Assembly (NCBI RefSeq): GCF_019091085.1
Contig: NZ_JAGXJY010000002.1
Span: forward strand, 283,683-347,682
Direction of reading: 5' to 3'
From: Mesorhizobium sp. GbtcB19
Lineage (GTDB): Bacteria; Pseudomonadota; Alphaproteobacteria; Rhizobiales; Rhizobiaceae
DNA length: 64,000 nt
Shown: positions 53,469 to 61,875 of the stretch, one piece after another
Numbering within the stretch: the stretch's first letter is position 1
How the letters are laid out: every line of letters begins with the position of its first letter
Position numbers and translations under genes: made by a program
Notes under the pieces: generated by a model
Databases searched by the model: none
What the model was told of the DNA's origin: nothing
Seen by the model: only the letters and a program-made list of their open reading frames with translations

Positions 53469-54383
53469 ATGGAAACCATCGGTTTCATCGGCCTCGGCAT
53501 CATGGGCGCGCCGATGGCGGGACATCTGCTCGACGCCGGCTATACGGTCATTGCCAGCGACCACCGCTCGAAGCCGCCGGCCGATCTCGTCGCCAAGGGC
53601 CTGAAGACCGTCACCGGCCATGACGCGGTGGCCAAGGCCGCCGGCATCATCATCACCATGGTGCCGGACACCCCCCAGGTCGCCGACGTGCTGTTCGGCG
53701 AGAACGGCGTCGCCGGTGGCCTGGCCAAGGGCAAGCTCGTCATCGACATGAGCTCGATCTCGCCGATCGCGACCAAGGAATTCGCCAAAAAGATCAACGA
53801 TCTCGGCTGCGATTATCTCGACGCGCCGGTGTCGGGCGGCGAGGTCGGCGCCAAGGCGGCCTCTCTCACCATCATGGTCGGCGGCGAGGACAAGGCCTTC
53901 GAACGCGCCAGGCCGGTGTTCGAGAAGATGGGCAAGAACATCACGCTGGTCGGGCCGAACGGCGTCGGCCAGACCACCAAAGTGGCCAACCAGATCGTCG
54001 TGGCCCTCACGATCGAAGCCGTCGGCGAAGCGCTGGTCTTCGCCTCGAAGGCGGGCGCCGATCCGGCAAAAGTCAGGCAGGCGCTGATGGGCGGGCTCGC
54101 CGCCTCGCGAATCCTGGAAGTGCATGGCGAGCGCATGATCAAGCGCACCTTCGCGCCGGGCTTCCGCATCGAACTGCACCAGAAGGACCTCAACCTGGCG
54201 CTCGAAGGTGCCAAGGCGCTCGGCGTCTCTCTGCCCAACGCCTCGACGACGCAGCAACTGTTCAACTCCTGCGCGGCCAATGGCGGCGCCAAGGAAGACC
54301 ACTCGGCGCTGGTCAGGGCGCTGGAGCGGATGTCGGCGCACGAGATTGGTGCAGACACGCAAGCCAAGGGCAAAGCAGCTTAG
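53469..54383 (+). CDS. glxR: Tartronate semialdehyde reductase (2-hydroxy-3-oxopropionate reductase)
   Basis: 304 residues. An NAD(P)H-dependent beta-hydroxyacid dehydrogenase that makes D-glycerate from tartronate semialdehyde. The Rossmann start IGFIGLGIMGAPMAGHLLDAGY (residues 4-24), then DAPVSGGEVGAKAASLTIMVGG (substrate region), GQTTKVANQIVVALTIEAVGEAL with the catalytic Lys, and KDLNLALEGAKALGVSLP. It completes the gcl pathway; a glycerate kinase gene is not in the window. Confidence 0.96.
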   Translation: METIGFIGLGIMGAPMAGHLLDAGYTVIASDHRSKPPADLVAKGLKTVTGHDAVAKAAGIIITMVPDTPQVADVLFGENGVAGGLAKGKLVIDMSSISPIATKEFAKKINDLGCDYLDAPVSGGEVGAKAASLTIMVGGEDKAFERARPVFEKMGKNITLVGPNGVGQTTKVANQIVVALTIEAVGEALVFASKAGADPAKVRQALMGGLAASRILEVHGERMIKRTFAPGFRIELHQKDLNLALEGAKALGVSLPNASTTQQLFNSCAANGGAKEDHSALVRALERMSAHEIGADTQAKGKAA

Positions 54384-54436
54384 GTCAGGGGAGGGCAGCT
54401 CACGTTCCCACGCCGCCCGCTCTTTTCCTGTCAGAG

Positions 54437-54468
54437 AACGGGTTCCCGCGTTGTGCCGGAACCCGTTT
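54437..54468. terminator. Terminator between glxR and the convergent rlmB
   Basis: AACGGGTTCC (54437-54446) with GGAACCCGTT (54458-54467), 10 bp and an 11-base loop, followed by TCTCGC. The T-run is short; it could serve both strands. Confidence 0.6.
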
Positions 54469-54496
54469 CTCGCTTCGAGGCTCTATTCCAGTTCAC

Positions 54497-55357
54497 TCAG
54501 CCGCGCTTCAGAAATGCGTTTGCCGCGTAGAGGCTCACCGCTGCCGCGTTCGACACGTTGAGCGAGTGGATGGCGCCAGGCATGTCGAGGCGGGCGAGCG
54601 CCGTCACCGTCTCGCGCGTCTTCTGGCGCAGGCCTTTGCCTTCCGCGCCCAGCACCAGCGCGATTTTCTCGCCGCCGAAGGTCTTTTCCAGTTCTGCCGG
54701 CCCTTCGGAATCGAGCCCGATGGTCTGGAAGCCGGCCTCGTGCAACTGTCCCAGCGCATCGGCAAGGTTCTTCACCTCGATCTGGTCGATATGCTCCAGC
54801 GCGCCCGACGCTGACTTCGCCAGCACCCCGGATTCCTGCGGGCTGTGCCGGGCCGTGGTGATCAGCGCTCCCGCGCCGAAGGCGACCGCCGAGCGCAGGA
54901 TCGCACCGACATTGTGCGGATCGGTGACCTGGTCGAGCACCAGCACCAGCCTTGTGTCGCCAAGCGCGTCGAGACGCTTCGGCTTGAGAGGTTCGGCCTC
55001 GATCAGCACGCCCTGATGCACCGCGTCCGAACCGGTGATCCTGTCGATGTCCTTCGGCTCGACCAACTCGGCCTTGAAGGGCAGGGTGGCAAGCTCGCCG
55101 ATCGAAAGCCGCTCGGCCGCGTTGCGCGTCACCAGCATCTTTTTGATCTTGCGGCGCGGATTGTCGAGGGCGGCCCGCACCGTGTGCAGGCCATAAAGCC
55201 GCACCAGCCCGTCGGCCGGTGCTTCGCCCGGCGGCACCGGCTGGCGCGGCCGGAATGCCGGCGGCCCGCCCGCCTTCTGGTCGCGATGCGCGCGCCGCAG
55301 CTTGGCGTAGTGGGTGTCCTTGGGGGTGCCCGGCTTGTTGCTTTTTTCGTCGCTCAT
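54497..55357 (-). CDS. rlmB: 23S rRNA (guanosine-2'-O-) methyltransferase RlmB-like
   Basis: 286 residues from ATG 55357 (MSDEKSNKPG; the frame continues to 55405). A SPOUT methyltransferase that methylates G2251-equivalent in 23S rRNA. The substrate-binding N-domain has VRLYGLHTVRAALDNPRRKIKKMLV, and the SPOUT core has LVLDQVTDPHNVGAILRSAVAFGAGALI, KIALVLGAEGKGLRQKT and SLNVSNAAAVSLYA. The N-terminal 50 residues are basic and Pro-rich. It precedes a tRNA-Tyr/tRNA-Gly pair. Confidence 0.94.
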   Translation of the reverse strand: MSDEKSNKPGTPKDTHYAKLRRAHRDQKAGGPPAFRPRQPVPPGEAPADGLVRLYGLHTVRAALDNPRRKIKKMLVTRNAAERLSIGELATLPFKAELVEPKDIDRITGSDAVHQGVLIEAEPLKPKRLDALGDTRLVLVLDQVTDPHNVGAILRSAVAFGAGALITTARHSPQESGVLAKSASGALEHIDQIEVKNLADALGQLHEAGFQTIGLDSEGPAELEKTFGGEKIALVLGAEGKGLRQKTRETVTALARLDMPGAIHSLNVSNAAAVSLYAANAFLKRG

Positions 55358-55556
55358 GCGGCCTCTATAGCGGCCCCGTCCGGCTAAGGATATGGCCTGC
55401 GGCAATGAATGCCGAACATCTTCGAAAAACCCTGGCCGCGCCGGTTGACACCCACCGGCCTTGCCGCCATAAGGCGCTTCGCTGATTTCGGAGAAGATCC
55501 TTACTCGGGCTCCGGATCGGCGAAAATGCCTCGTTGCATGGCTCCGGCGGCAGACT

Positions 55557-55641
55557 GGAGAGGTGCCCGAGTGGTTAAAGGGGACGGACTGTAAATCCGT
55601 TGGCTTAGCCTACGTTGGTTCGAATCCAACCCTCTCCACCA
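55557..55641 (+). tRNA. tRNA-Tyr (GUA)
   Basis: 85 bases with the long variable arm of a class II tRNA. Acceptor GGAGAGG pairs with CCTCTCC; the anticodon loop CTGTAAA carries GTA; the T-arm contains GGTTCGAATCC. CCA is encoded at 55639-55641. Confidence 0.96.
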
Positions 55642-55678
55642 CTGCCGGCCCGGAAGCCCTGAAACGAAAAGTCTCGGA

Positions 55679-55703
55679 CCGAAAAGTGCATGGCGCTTTT
55701 CGG
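55679..55703. repeat. 8-bp inverted repeat between the two tRNA genes
   Basis: CCGAAAAG (55679-55686) and CTTTTCGG (55696-55703), separated by TGCATGGCG. It could be a processing hairpin in a tRNA-Tyr/Gly precursor, or a fragment of a dispersed repeat. Confidence 0.5.
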
Positions 55704-55729
55704 GTGAATCCGGTACTTCAGTGTAAGGC

Positions 55730-55803
55730 GCGGGTATAGCTCAGTGGTAGAGCAGCAGCCTTCCAAGCTGAATATGCGGGTTCGATTCCCGCTACCCGCT
55801 CCA
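55730..55803 (+). tRNA. tRNA-Gly (UCC)
   Basis: 74 bases. Acceptor GCGGGTA pairs with TACCCGC; the anticodon loop CTTCCAA carries TCC; the D-arm has AGCTCAGTGGTAGAGC and the T-arm GGTTCGATTCC. CCA is encoded. Confidence 0.96.
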
Positions 55804-55877
55804 AAGCTTCAGCCACGGTGACATCACGTATCCGGACGCTGAGCAGGCATGTCAGGCGATCTTGTCGTCGCCCTATA

Positions 55878-56172
55878 TCAAGCGTCGGAGTGCTCGCGCT
55901 CGCGGGCCGGGCGTCGGATCGTGAGAACCACGATCTCTTCGGCCACCTCATCCGCCGAGTAATAGACAATGTAGGGGATAACGTCGTGCGACAAGCTTGC
56001 GGACGCCCTCGACCCTTTGAGGCCTTCCGACATGAGGGAAGAGCACGAGATTCTGAAGCGCCTCAAGGATTGCAGCCCGAACTCGAAGGGCGGCTTGCGG
56101 GTTCCGCTCGCGGATGTAGGTAGCTATCTCGTCAAGATCCTGTGTTGCACGCGGCGTGAACCGAAGTTTCAT
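55878..56172 (-). pseudogene. RelE/ParE-type toxin gene, frameshifted
   Basis: ParE-like toxin, divided by a +1 frameshift. The frame from ATG 56172 reads MKLRFTPRATQDLDEIATY...QNLVLFPHVGRPQRVEGVRKLVARRYP and then hits a stop after LHCLLLGG (55948). The other frame continues the same fold (YIVYYSADEVAEEIVVLTIRRPAR...) to a stop at 55878. The two join if one base is removed from the run of four G/C at 55974-55977. Restored, it would be about 97 residues, a normal ParE size. It overlaps the upstream antitoxin gene by four bases. A sequencing error in the homopolymer is the alternative. Confidence 0.85.
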
Positions 56173-56402
56173 CGGTCAAAGGAGCGAAACGCAGCCTCGA
56201 CCTCGGTATCGGTTGCAAACTGGCGGCGCTTGGCTTGGGCAAGACCTTCGAGCACGGCAGGCAGATGCGCCGCATCGATTTCTTCCGGCTCGCCTTCGTT
56301 GCCGGTCAAGGTCAGCATGGCAAGCGCTATCTGATCCTGGCCGTCCGGCGGCAATTGACGCACTGCCTCTAGGGCTTTTTCCAGCAATTTTGTCATGGGC
56401 AT
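56169..56402 (-). CDS. ParD/antitoxin-like protein
   Basis: 77 residues (an ATG at 56396 is an alternative). It reads MTKLLEKALEAVRQLPPDGQDQIALAML near the start, then EGLAQAKRRQFATDTEVEAAFRSF, the pattern of small antitoxins encoded before RelE/ParE-type toxins. Its stop overlaps the toxin ATG (ATGA at 56169-56172). The antitoxin is intact although the toxin is broken, as is usual when a toxin is lost first. Confidence 0.85.
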   Translation of the reverse strand: MPMTKLLEKALEAVRQLPPDGQDQIALAMLTLTGNEGEPEEIDAAHLPAVLEGLAQAKRRQFATDTEVEAAFRSFDR

Positions 56403-56482
56403 AAGATACGGTCTTTAAACCGAATTGGAAGCGTATCGACGAAAATGTTCCCGACCCAGACTTCTTTCGAATGCCTGACACG

Positions 56483-56509
56483 AAAACGCCGCGCACCGTG
56501 GCGCGGCGT
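56483..56509 (-). terminator. Terminator of the YidB-like gene
   Basis: ACGCCGCGC (56486-56494) and GCGCGGCGT (56501-56509), a 9-bp stem with a 6-base loop. On the minus strand the stem is followed by TTTTCG, just beyond the stop at 56529. Confidence 0.8.
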
Positions 56510-56528
56510 GTCCGAATTTCCTTGCGCC

Positions 56529-56984
56529 TTAGCTGTTGAAGGCTGAAGCGACCTGATGGTTCTGCGGGATCTGGCCGTTCGGCGTCAGCTTGTCGACGAT
56601 GCCGGGCAGCGCCGTGGAGAGTTGCTGCAGCAGTTCCTGCTCGTTCATGCCGGTGCGCTGGGCGATCTCGCGGATTACCGCCGGACCAAGTGCGGAGCCG
56701 AGATCGTTGGCGTTGATCTGCTGGTTCTGGCCGGTGCCGACCCAGGAATCGGCGACGTTGCCATGGCCTGCATCCTTGAGCTTGTCGAGCAGGCCGCCGA
56801 GACCGCCGAGAAGGCCGCCATCGGCTGAAGCGCCGGTGTCCGCCGGCGTCGGCGCCGGGGCTTGCGGCGCGGCCGCCTCTTCGCTTCTGCCGCTCAGCAT
56901 CTTGCCGACCAAAAGCGCGCCGAGCGCGATCATCAGGGGTTTGGTGATATTGCCGCCCGGAACGGCATTGTCAAAAAGGCCCAT
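56529..56984 (-). CDS. YidB-like (DUF937) protein
   Basis: 151 residues from ATG 56984, with GGAG upstream (AGGAGATCC). The frame continues open for more than 1 kb upstream but without sense: it crosses other genes. A hydrophobic, Gly-rich N-terminus (LMIALGALLVGKML), an Ala/Pro linker, then GGLLGGLGGLLDKLKDAGHGNVADSWVGTGQNQQINANDL and the helix set LGPAVIREIAQRTGMNEQELLQQLSTALPGIVDKLTPNGQIP, which is the DUF937/YidB pattern. The function is unknown. Confidence 0.88.
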   Translation of the reverse strand: MGLFDNAVPGGNITKPLMIALGALLVGKMLSGRSEEAAAPQAPAPTPADTGASADGGLLGGLGGLLDKLKDAGHGNVADSWVGTGQNQQINANDLGSALGPAVIREIAQRTGMNEQELLQQLSTALPGIVDKLTPNGQIPQNHQVASAFNS

Positions 56985-57113
56985 AGTGGATCTCCTTATC
57001 CAGCCAAGTCCGCCCGGCCCCAGAATGGAGCAAACGGGCAGAATTTCAAGCTGTCTTGAGCTTTTGACAATCATATGAAAATGATTGGGGCGGCGGGGAA
57101 TTTGGAGGGAATT

Positions 57114-57371
57114 ATGGGCATTATCAGCTGGATCATTCTCGGCATCGTCGCCGGGTTCATCGGCAGCAAGATCGTCAACAAGTCCGGGCAGGGCATGATC
57201 ATGGACATCGTGCTCGGCATCGTCGGCGCCATCGTCGGCGGCGTGATCTTCAGCGCTTTCGGCGCGTCGGGCGTCACCGGCCTCAACATTTGGAGCCTGA
57301 TCGTGGCCGTGGTCGGCTCGGTCGTCGTGCTCTGGGCCTATCATCAGATTTCCGGCAAGCGCACGCTTTAA
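57114..57371 (+). CDS. GlsB/YeaQ/YmgE-type small membrane protein
   Basis: 85 residues from ATG 57114 (with GGAGGG upstream). Three hydrophobic segments: ISWIILGIVAGFIGSKIV, GMIMDIVLGIVGAIVGGVIFSAFGASGV and IWSLIVAVVGSVVVLWAYHQI. The G-x-x-G-rich turns are the mark of the transglycosylase-associated protein (YeaQ/YmgE) group, which is stress-induced in enterobacteria. There is a short distance to the convergent EamA gene. Confidence 0.9.
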   Translation: MGIISWIILGIVAGFIGSKIVNKSGQGMIMDIVLGIVGAIVGGVIFSAFGASGVTGLNIWSLIVAVVGSVVVLWAYHQISGKRTL

Positions 57372-57445
57372 GGCAAGGAAGGTCGCAACTGGCCGGGCTG
57401 CTGGAGGTCGACCCGTCCGGGTCGGCCCGTGCTGGATTCGCGCTT

Positions 57446-58333
57446 TCAGGCGACCATGGCCAGCCGGCGTTTTCTTTCGTCGAGCGAGACGATCGCCAGG
57501 CCGCTGGCCATCACCAGCAGGATGCCGCAGACGGCGAGCGCGTTGGGGAACTGCCCGAACACCAGCAGCCCCGAAATGACCGCCCAGACGGTGAAGCAGT
57601 AGTAGAAGGGCGCGACCGCGCTGGTCGGACCGACCCGATAGGCCATGAAGATGAAGAAATGGCCGAAGATCAGGAACAGGCCGGCTCCGGCGATCAGCAG
57701 TAGATGATGCCCCTCCGGCATCACCCATTGCTCGGAGACGAGGTGCGCCGCGCCTGACCCGGCCAGCACCACCAAGACGGCGGAGATGGCGACGATCATG
57801 CCCGGCACGTCGGCGCCCACCTTGCGGCCGGCAAGATCGCGCACCGCCGCGAAGGCCGCGTTGCCGAGCGCCAGCAGGGCGTAGACCGAAATACCTTGCA
57901 TCGTCGGCTGCGCCACCATGAGCGCCCCGATAAAGCCAAGGCCGATCAGCGCCATGCGCGTGGCACCGATCTTTTCGCCGAACAGCAACGAGGAACCGAC
58001 CAGCACGATGAGCGGCGTGATCTGCCCGAGCGCGGTCGAATCCGCGATCTGCATGTTGGCCAGAGCCACGACGTAGCACAGGATCGCCAGCAGCTCGAAC
58101 AGGTTGCGGCGCAGCACCTTGCGCTCGAAGAGTAGCGGCATCTGCCTGGCATACCCCAACATCAGAAGCAGCGGCACGCCCCACAGCGTTGCGGCGGCAC
58201 CCCGCAACAGGAGCACTTCATAGGGCGGCAGCCCGGCGGTCGCGAGCTTCATCATCGTGTCGTTGACGAGGTAGGACCCCGTCGAGACGATCATGAACAG
58301 CGGGCCGCGGATATTGGATGGAATGAACTGCAT
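57446..58333 (-). CDS. EamA/DMT-family transporter
   Basis: 295 residues from ATG 58333 (MQFIPSNIRG; the frame opens at 58369). It has about ten hydrophobic segments in two EamA halves: residues about 8-130 (GPLFMIVSTGSYLVNDTMMKLATAGLPPYEVLLLRG first), and 145-285 (second half, with GHFFIFMAYRVGPTSAVAPFYYCFTVWAVISGLLVFGQFPN). It is an inner-membrane drug/metabolite transporter of unknown substrate. It stands between the convergent GlsB-like gene and the divergent tuf. Confidence 0.9.
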   Translation of the reverse strand: MQFIPSNIRGPLFMIVSTGSYLVNDTMMKLATAGLPPYEVLLLRGAAATLWGVPLLLMLGYARQMPLLFERKVLRRNLFELLAILCYVVALANMQIADSTALGQITPLIVLVGSSLLFGEKIGATRMALIGLGFIGALMVAQPTMQGISVYALLALGNAAFAAVRDLAGRKVGADVPGMIVAISAVLVVLAGSGAAHLVSEQWVMPEGHHLLLIAGAGLFLIFGHFFIFMAYRVGPTSAVAPFYYCFTVWAVISGLLVFGQFPNALAVCGILLVMASGLAIVSLDERKRRLAMVA

Positions 58334-58387
58334 GCGGCGGACAAGATCAGAGCGGCGCCACGGCGGCAATGGGCCAGCCGGGCGCCT

Positions 58388-58415
58388 TTGATTTTACGAG
58401 CGGCGGACCTATATC
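58388..58415 (+). promoter_or_regulatory. Putative tuf promoter
   Basis: TTGATT (58388-58393) and TATATC (58410-58415), 16 bases apart, fit a sigma-70-type promoter in the AT-richest part of the 228-bp gap upstream of tuf. The start point would be near 58422, giving a leader of about 140 bases. Confidence 0.4.
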
Positions 58416-58561
58416 CGCTCTACATCCCACTGAAATCGACCGTCGGTTCGGGTCGAGCGGGAATCCGCTCAGCCACAAGGCACTTGTGTTTTTCGGCCGT
58501 TGTCGCTAATCGCCCCGCATTCGACTGAACTGAAGGTCAAGGCCGTCCAAGGAAAGAGACT

Positions 58562-59737
<1,176 letters not shown>

Positions 59738-59766
59738 TCGATCCGGCTTCTGCCGGCTCGACAAGG

Positions 59767-59795
59767 AAAGGGCGGCCTTCGGGCCGCCCTTTTTC
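59767..59795 (+). terminator. Terminator after tuf
   Basis: AAAGGGCGGCC (59767-59777) and GGCCGCCCTTT (59782-59792) pair with a TTCG tetraloop, followed by more Ts (TTTTTC). Confidence 0.93.
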
Positions 59796-59946
59796 GTTTA
59801 CTTGCACTGCGTGGAATAACTCTAGCCGGGTTGCTTCAAAGCCATTGCATACTCCATTGCTGTAAATATTATTGGTGGCGGTAGGGGCTTCGGCAAGCAT
59901 GATTTCGAGGTGTCTTTCAAACAATACGGAAACCATATTGCTTGGG

Positions 59947-61710
59947 ATGGCTCGCCTGGTCATGGCACTTGCGATGGCGATGGCTGCTTTCGCCGTGAAG
60001 GCAGGCGACATCTCCGACCCGAAAATGTGGAATCCCAATACCTGGTACTTTCAGCACCTCCTGACCGACGGTATATCGGAGATGCGGTTTGTCGTCGTGC
60101 GCAGCAGTGCCACCGGCTGTAAGACCAACTGTCCCGAATGGATTTCGGCCGAAGGCGCCATTCAGGCCGGCACGCCGGCCAAACTCAGAAGTATATTGAA
60201 GACGCTCGGTACCCGCAAACTGCCGATCATCGTCAATTCCCCTGGTGGCGATGTCGACGCCGCACTTCAACTTGGTCGCATCATACGCAAGAATGGGCTC
60301 GACATCGCGATCGGCAAGACCGAATTTTCCGATTGTTGGCCGGGGACGGAGGGCTGCGGAGCGAGCGTCGGCAAGGGCGTTACCTACTTGGGCGTGGCGT
60401 CTGATGGCGGCGCTATGTGCAACTCGGCATGTCCCCTGATGTTTGCGGGCGGTGTTCGCCGCCTGGCCGGTGGCTGGGCCTATCTGGGTGTTCATCAGAT
60501 CACCACCACTTGGTTCCCCTCCACAAGGCATTTTCGAACCACCTATAAAACCATCCGGGGCAAAAGGTACCAGGTCACAACTGAGACCGTCACCGAAGGC
60601 CAAAGCTACAAGACCTATGAGATGGGCAAGGGGTTTGCGCGAAAAATCTCGGCCTATCTCAGGGAGATGGGAGTGGGGCAGGGCGTCCTCGAAAAAATGA
60701 AGGCCACTCCGGCGAGCGATATCCAGCGGATCACTCTCCACGACATGTTGACGATGAAACTGGCCACCAGCACGGACACCGTGGAGTTGTTCACCGGAGT
60801 GGTCCTGTGCATGGGCGACAAGCCTGCTCCGAATTGCCGGGAAATATCGGAGGATACCCGGCCGGCCGCCGTCACAACGGCAAAGACGGCGCCTGCGCCA
60901 CAGGCGGAAGCTCCAATGTCCCAGCCGGCCGCTGTCACAATGGCAAAGACGGCACCTGCGCCGCAGGCGGAAGCTCCGATGTCCCAGCCGGCCAAGGCTC
61001 CACCAATCGCACCATTCCAGGCAGCGGCAGGAAATGCTGCGCCGGAGATGCGCTTCGTGGTCGTTCGCGGCAGCGATCCGCTCTGCGATCCAGACTGCCC
61101 GGAATGGATCTCGGCGGAAGGCGCGATCACCCCTCGAACTCCGCAAAAACTTCGCCAGTTGCTCGCCGCGCTCGACAACCCACGCCTTCCCATTGTGATC
61201 AGCTCACGAGGTGGTGACTTGTTCGGCGCCTTGGCCACGGGGCGGCTTATCCATGAACGCAAGCTCGACGTCGTCGTCGACCGCACCATCATCACAGGCT
61301 GCAATCCGGCCGGCGCAGGGTGCCTGGACGACAACGGCGCTTATATCGGGCTGATCAGCCAATTTGGTGTGGAGTGCGATTCAGCCTGCGCGCTCTTGCT
61401 TGCCGGCGGGGCCCGGCGACTGGTCGATCCCAAGGCGCGGCTCAGCGTGTCATCGATGGGACAGGCGCGGATCGTCAGAGCCTATCTGGACGAGATGGCG
61501 ATCAGCCCGGCCCTGTTCGCAGCGATAGAGGGGAGTTCGGTCGAGCGTCAGCTTGAACCTGATATGATGCTCAAGGTCGGGCTGACGACCGGGCCGGACA
61601 CGTCGGACACGCTGACCGGTCCCGTCATTTGCAGATCCATGCCAAAGCCGGACAATTGCCGACTCCCGCCCTCTGCCAACGCCCAGGCAAAGGCGCCGCC
61701 AAAACTTTAG
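59947..61710 (+). CDS. Exported two-domain ClpP/crotonase-like serine hydrolase candidate A
   Basis: 587 residues from ATG 59947 (signal-like MARLVMALAMAMAAFAV; earlier in-frame starts at 59899 and 59872 are possible). Two homologous domains lie at about residues 44-290 and 366-570, each starting MRFVVVR and containing CPEWISAEGAI. Domain 1 keeps a ClpP-like layout: oxyanion SPGGD (98-102), nucleophile Ser160 (MCNSACPLMFAGG), His183 (LGVHQI) and Asp258 (PASDIQ). Domain 2 has Ser479 (CDSAC), but Ser502 replaces the His and SPGGD reads SRGGD. Paired Cys residues fit a periplasmic place. The linker carries a 63-bp tandem repeat. The function is unknown; the protease role is inferred from motifs. 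Confidence 0.72.
   Translation: MARLVMALAMAMAAFAVKAGDISDPKMWNPNTWYFQHLLTDGISEMRFVVVRSSATGCKTNCPEWISAEGAIQAGTPAKLRSILKTLGTRKLPIIVNSPGGDVDAALQLGRIIRKNGLDIAIGKTEFSDCWPGTEGCGASVGKGVTYLGVASDGGAMCNSACPLMFAGGVRRLAGGWAYLGVHQITTTWFPSTRHFRTTYKTIRGKRYQVTTETVTEGQSYKTYEMGKGFARKISAYLREMGVGQGVLEKMKATPASDIQRITLHDMLTMKLATSTDTVELFTGVVLCMGDKPAPNCREISEDTRPAAVTTAKTAPAPQAEAPMSQPAAVTMAKTAPAPQAEAPMSQPAKAPPIAPFQAAAGNAAPEMRFVVVRGSDPLCDPDCPEWISAEGAITPRTPQKLRQLLAALDNPRLPIVISSRGGDLFGALATGRLIHERKLDVVVDRTIITGCNPAGAGCLDDNGAYIGLISQFGVECDSACALLLAGGARRLVDPKARLSVSSMGQARIVRAYLDEMAISPALFAAIEGSSVERQLEPDMMLKVGLTTGPDTSDTLTGPVICRSMPKPDNCRLPPSANAQAKAPPKL
60862..60987 (+). repeat. 63-bp tandem duplication in the linker of candidate A
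   Basis: Two copies, 60862-60924 and 60925-60987, 58 of 63 bases identical, encode the 21-residue unit PAAVTTAKTAPAPQAEAPMS-Q (second copy TM for TT). A third, shortened start (CCGGCC) follows. The linker thus lengthens by recent duplication. Confidence 0.95.
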
Positions 61711-61875
61711 GCGCGATGAAGGTCGAGGCAAGCAACCGACAGACTGGCATTGCCCGCACCCTTTTCAATTCTGTTGCAAGCATCGTCGCCCCAACTAGTA
61801 TGGGTTGTATTCTTGGGGCTGCCAAACGTGGTTTCCGCATTCTGTTCAAAGATCATACGGCGCTGGCGCGGATTG

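Noticed and set aside
56985..58184. Upstream extension of the YidB-like frame, giving a 551-codon protein
   Set aside because: The extension crosses the GlsB-like and EamA genes in other frames; the ATG at 56984 has a ribosome-binding site and starts the family fold.
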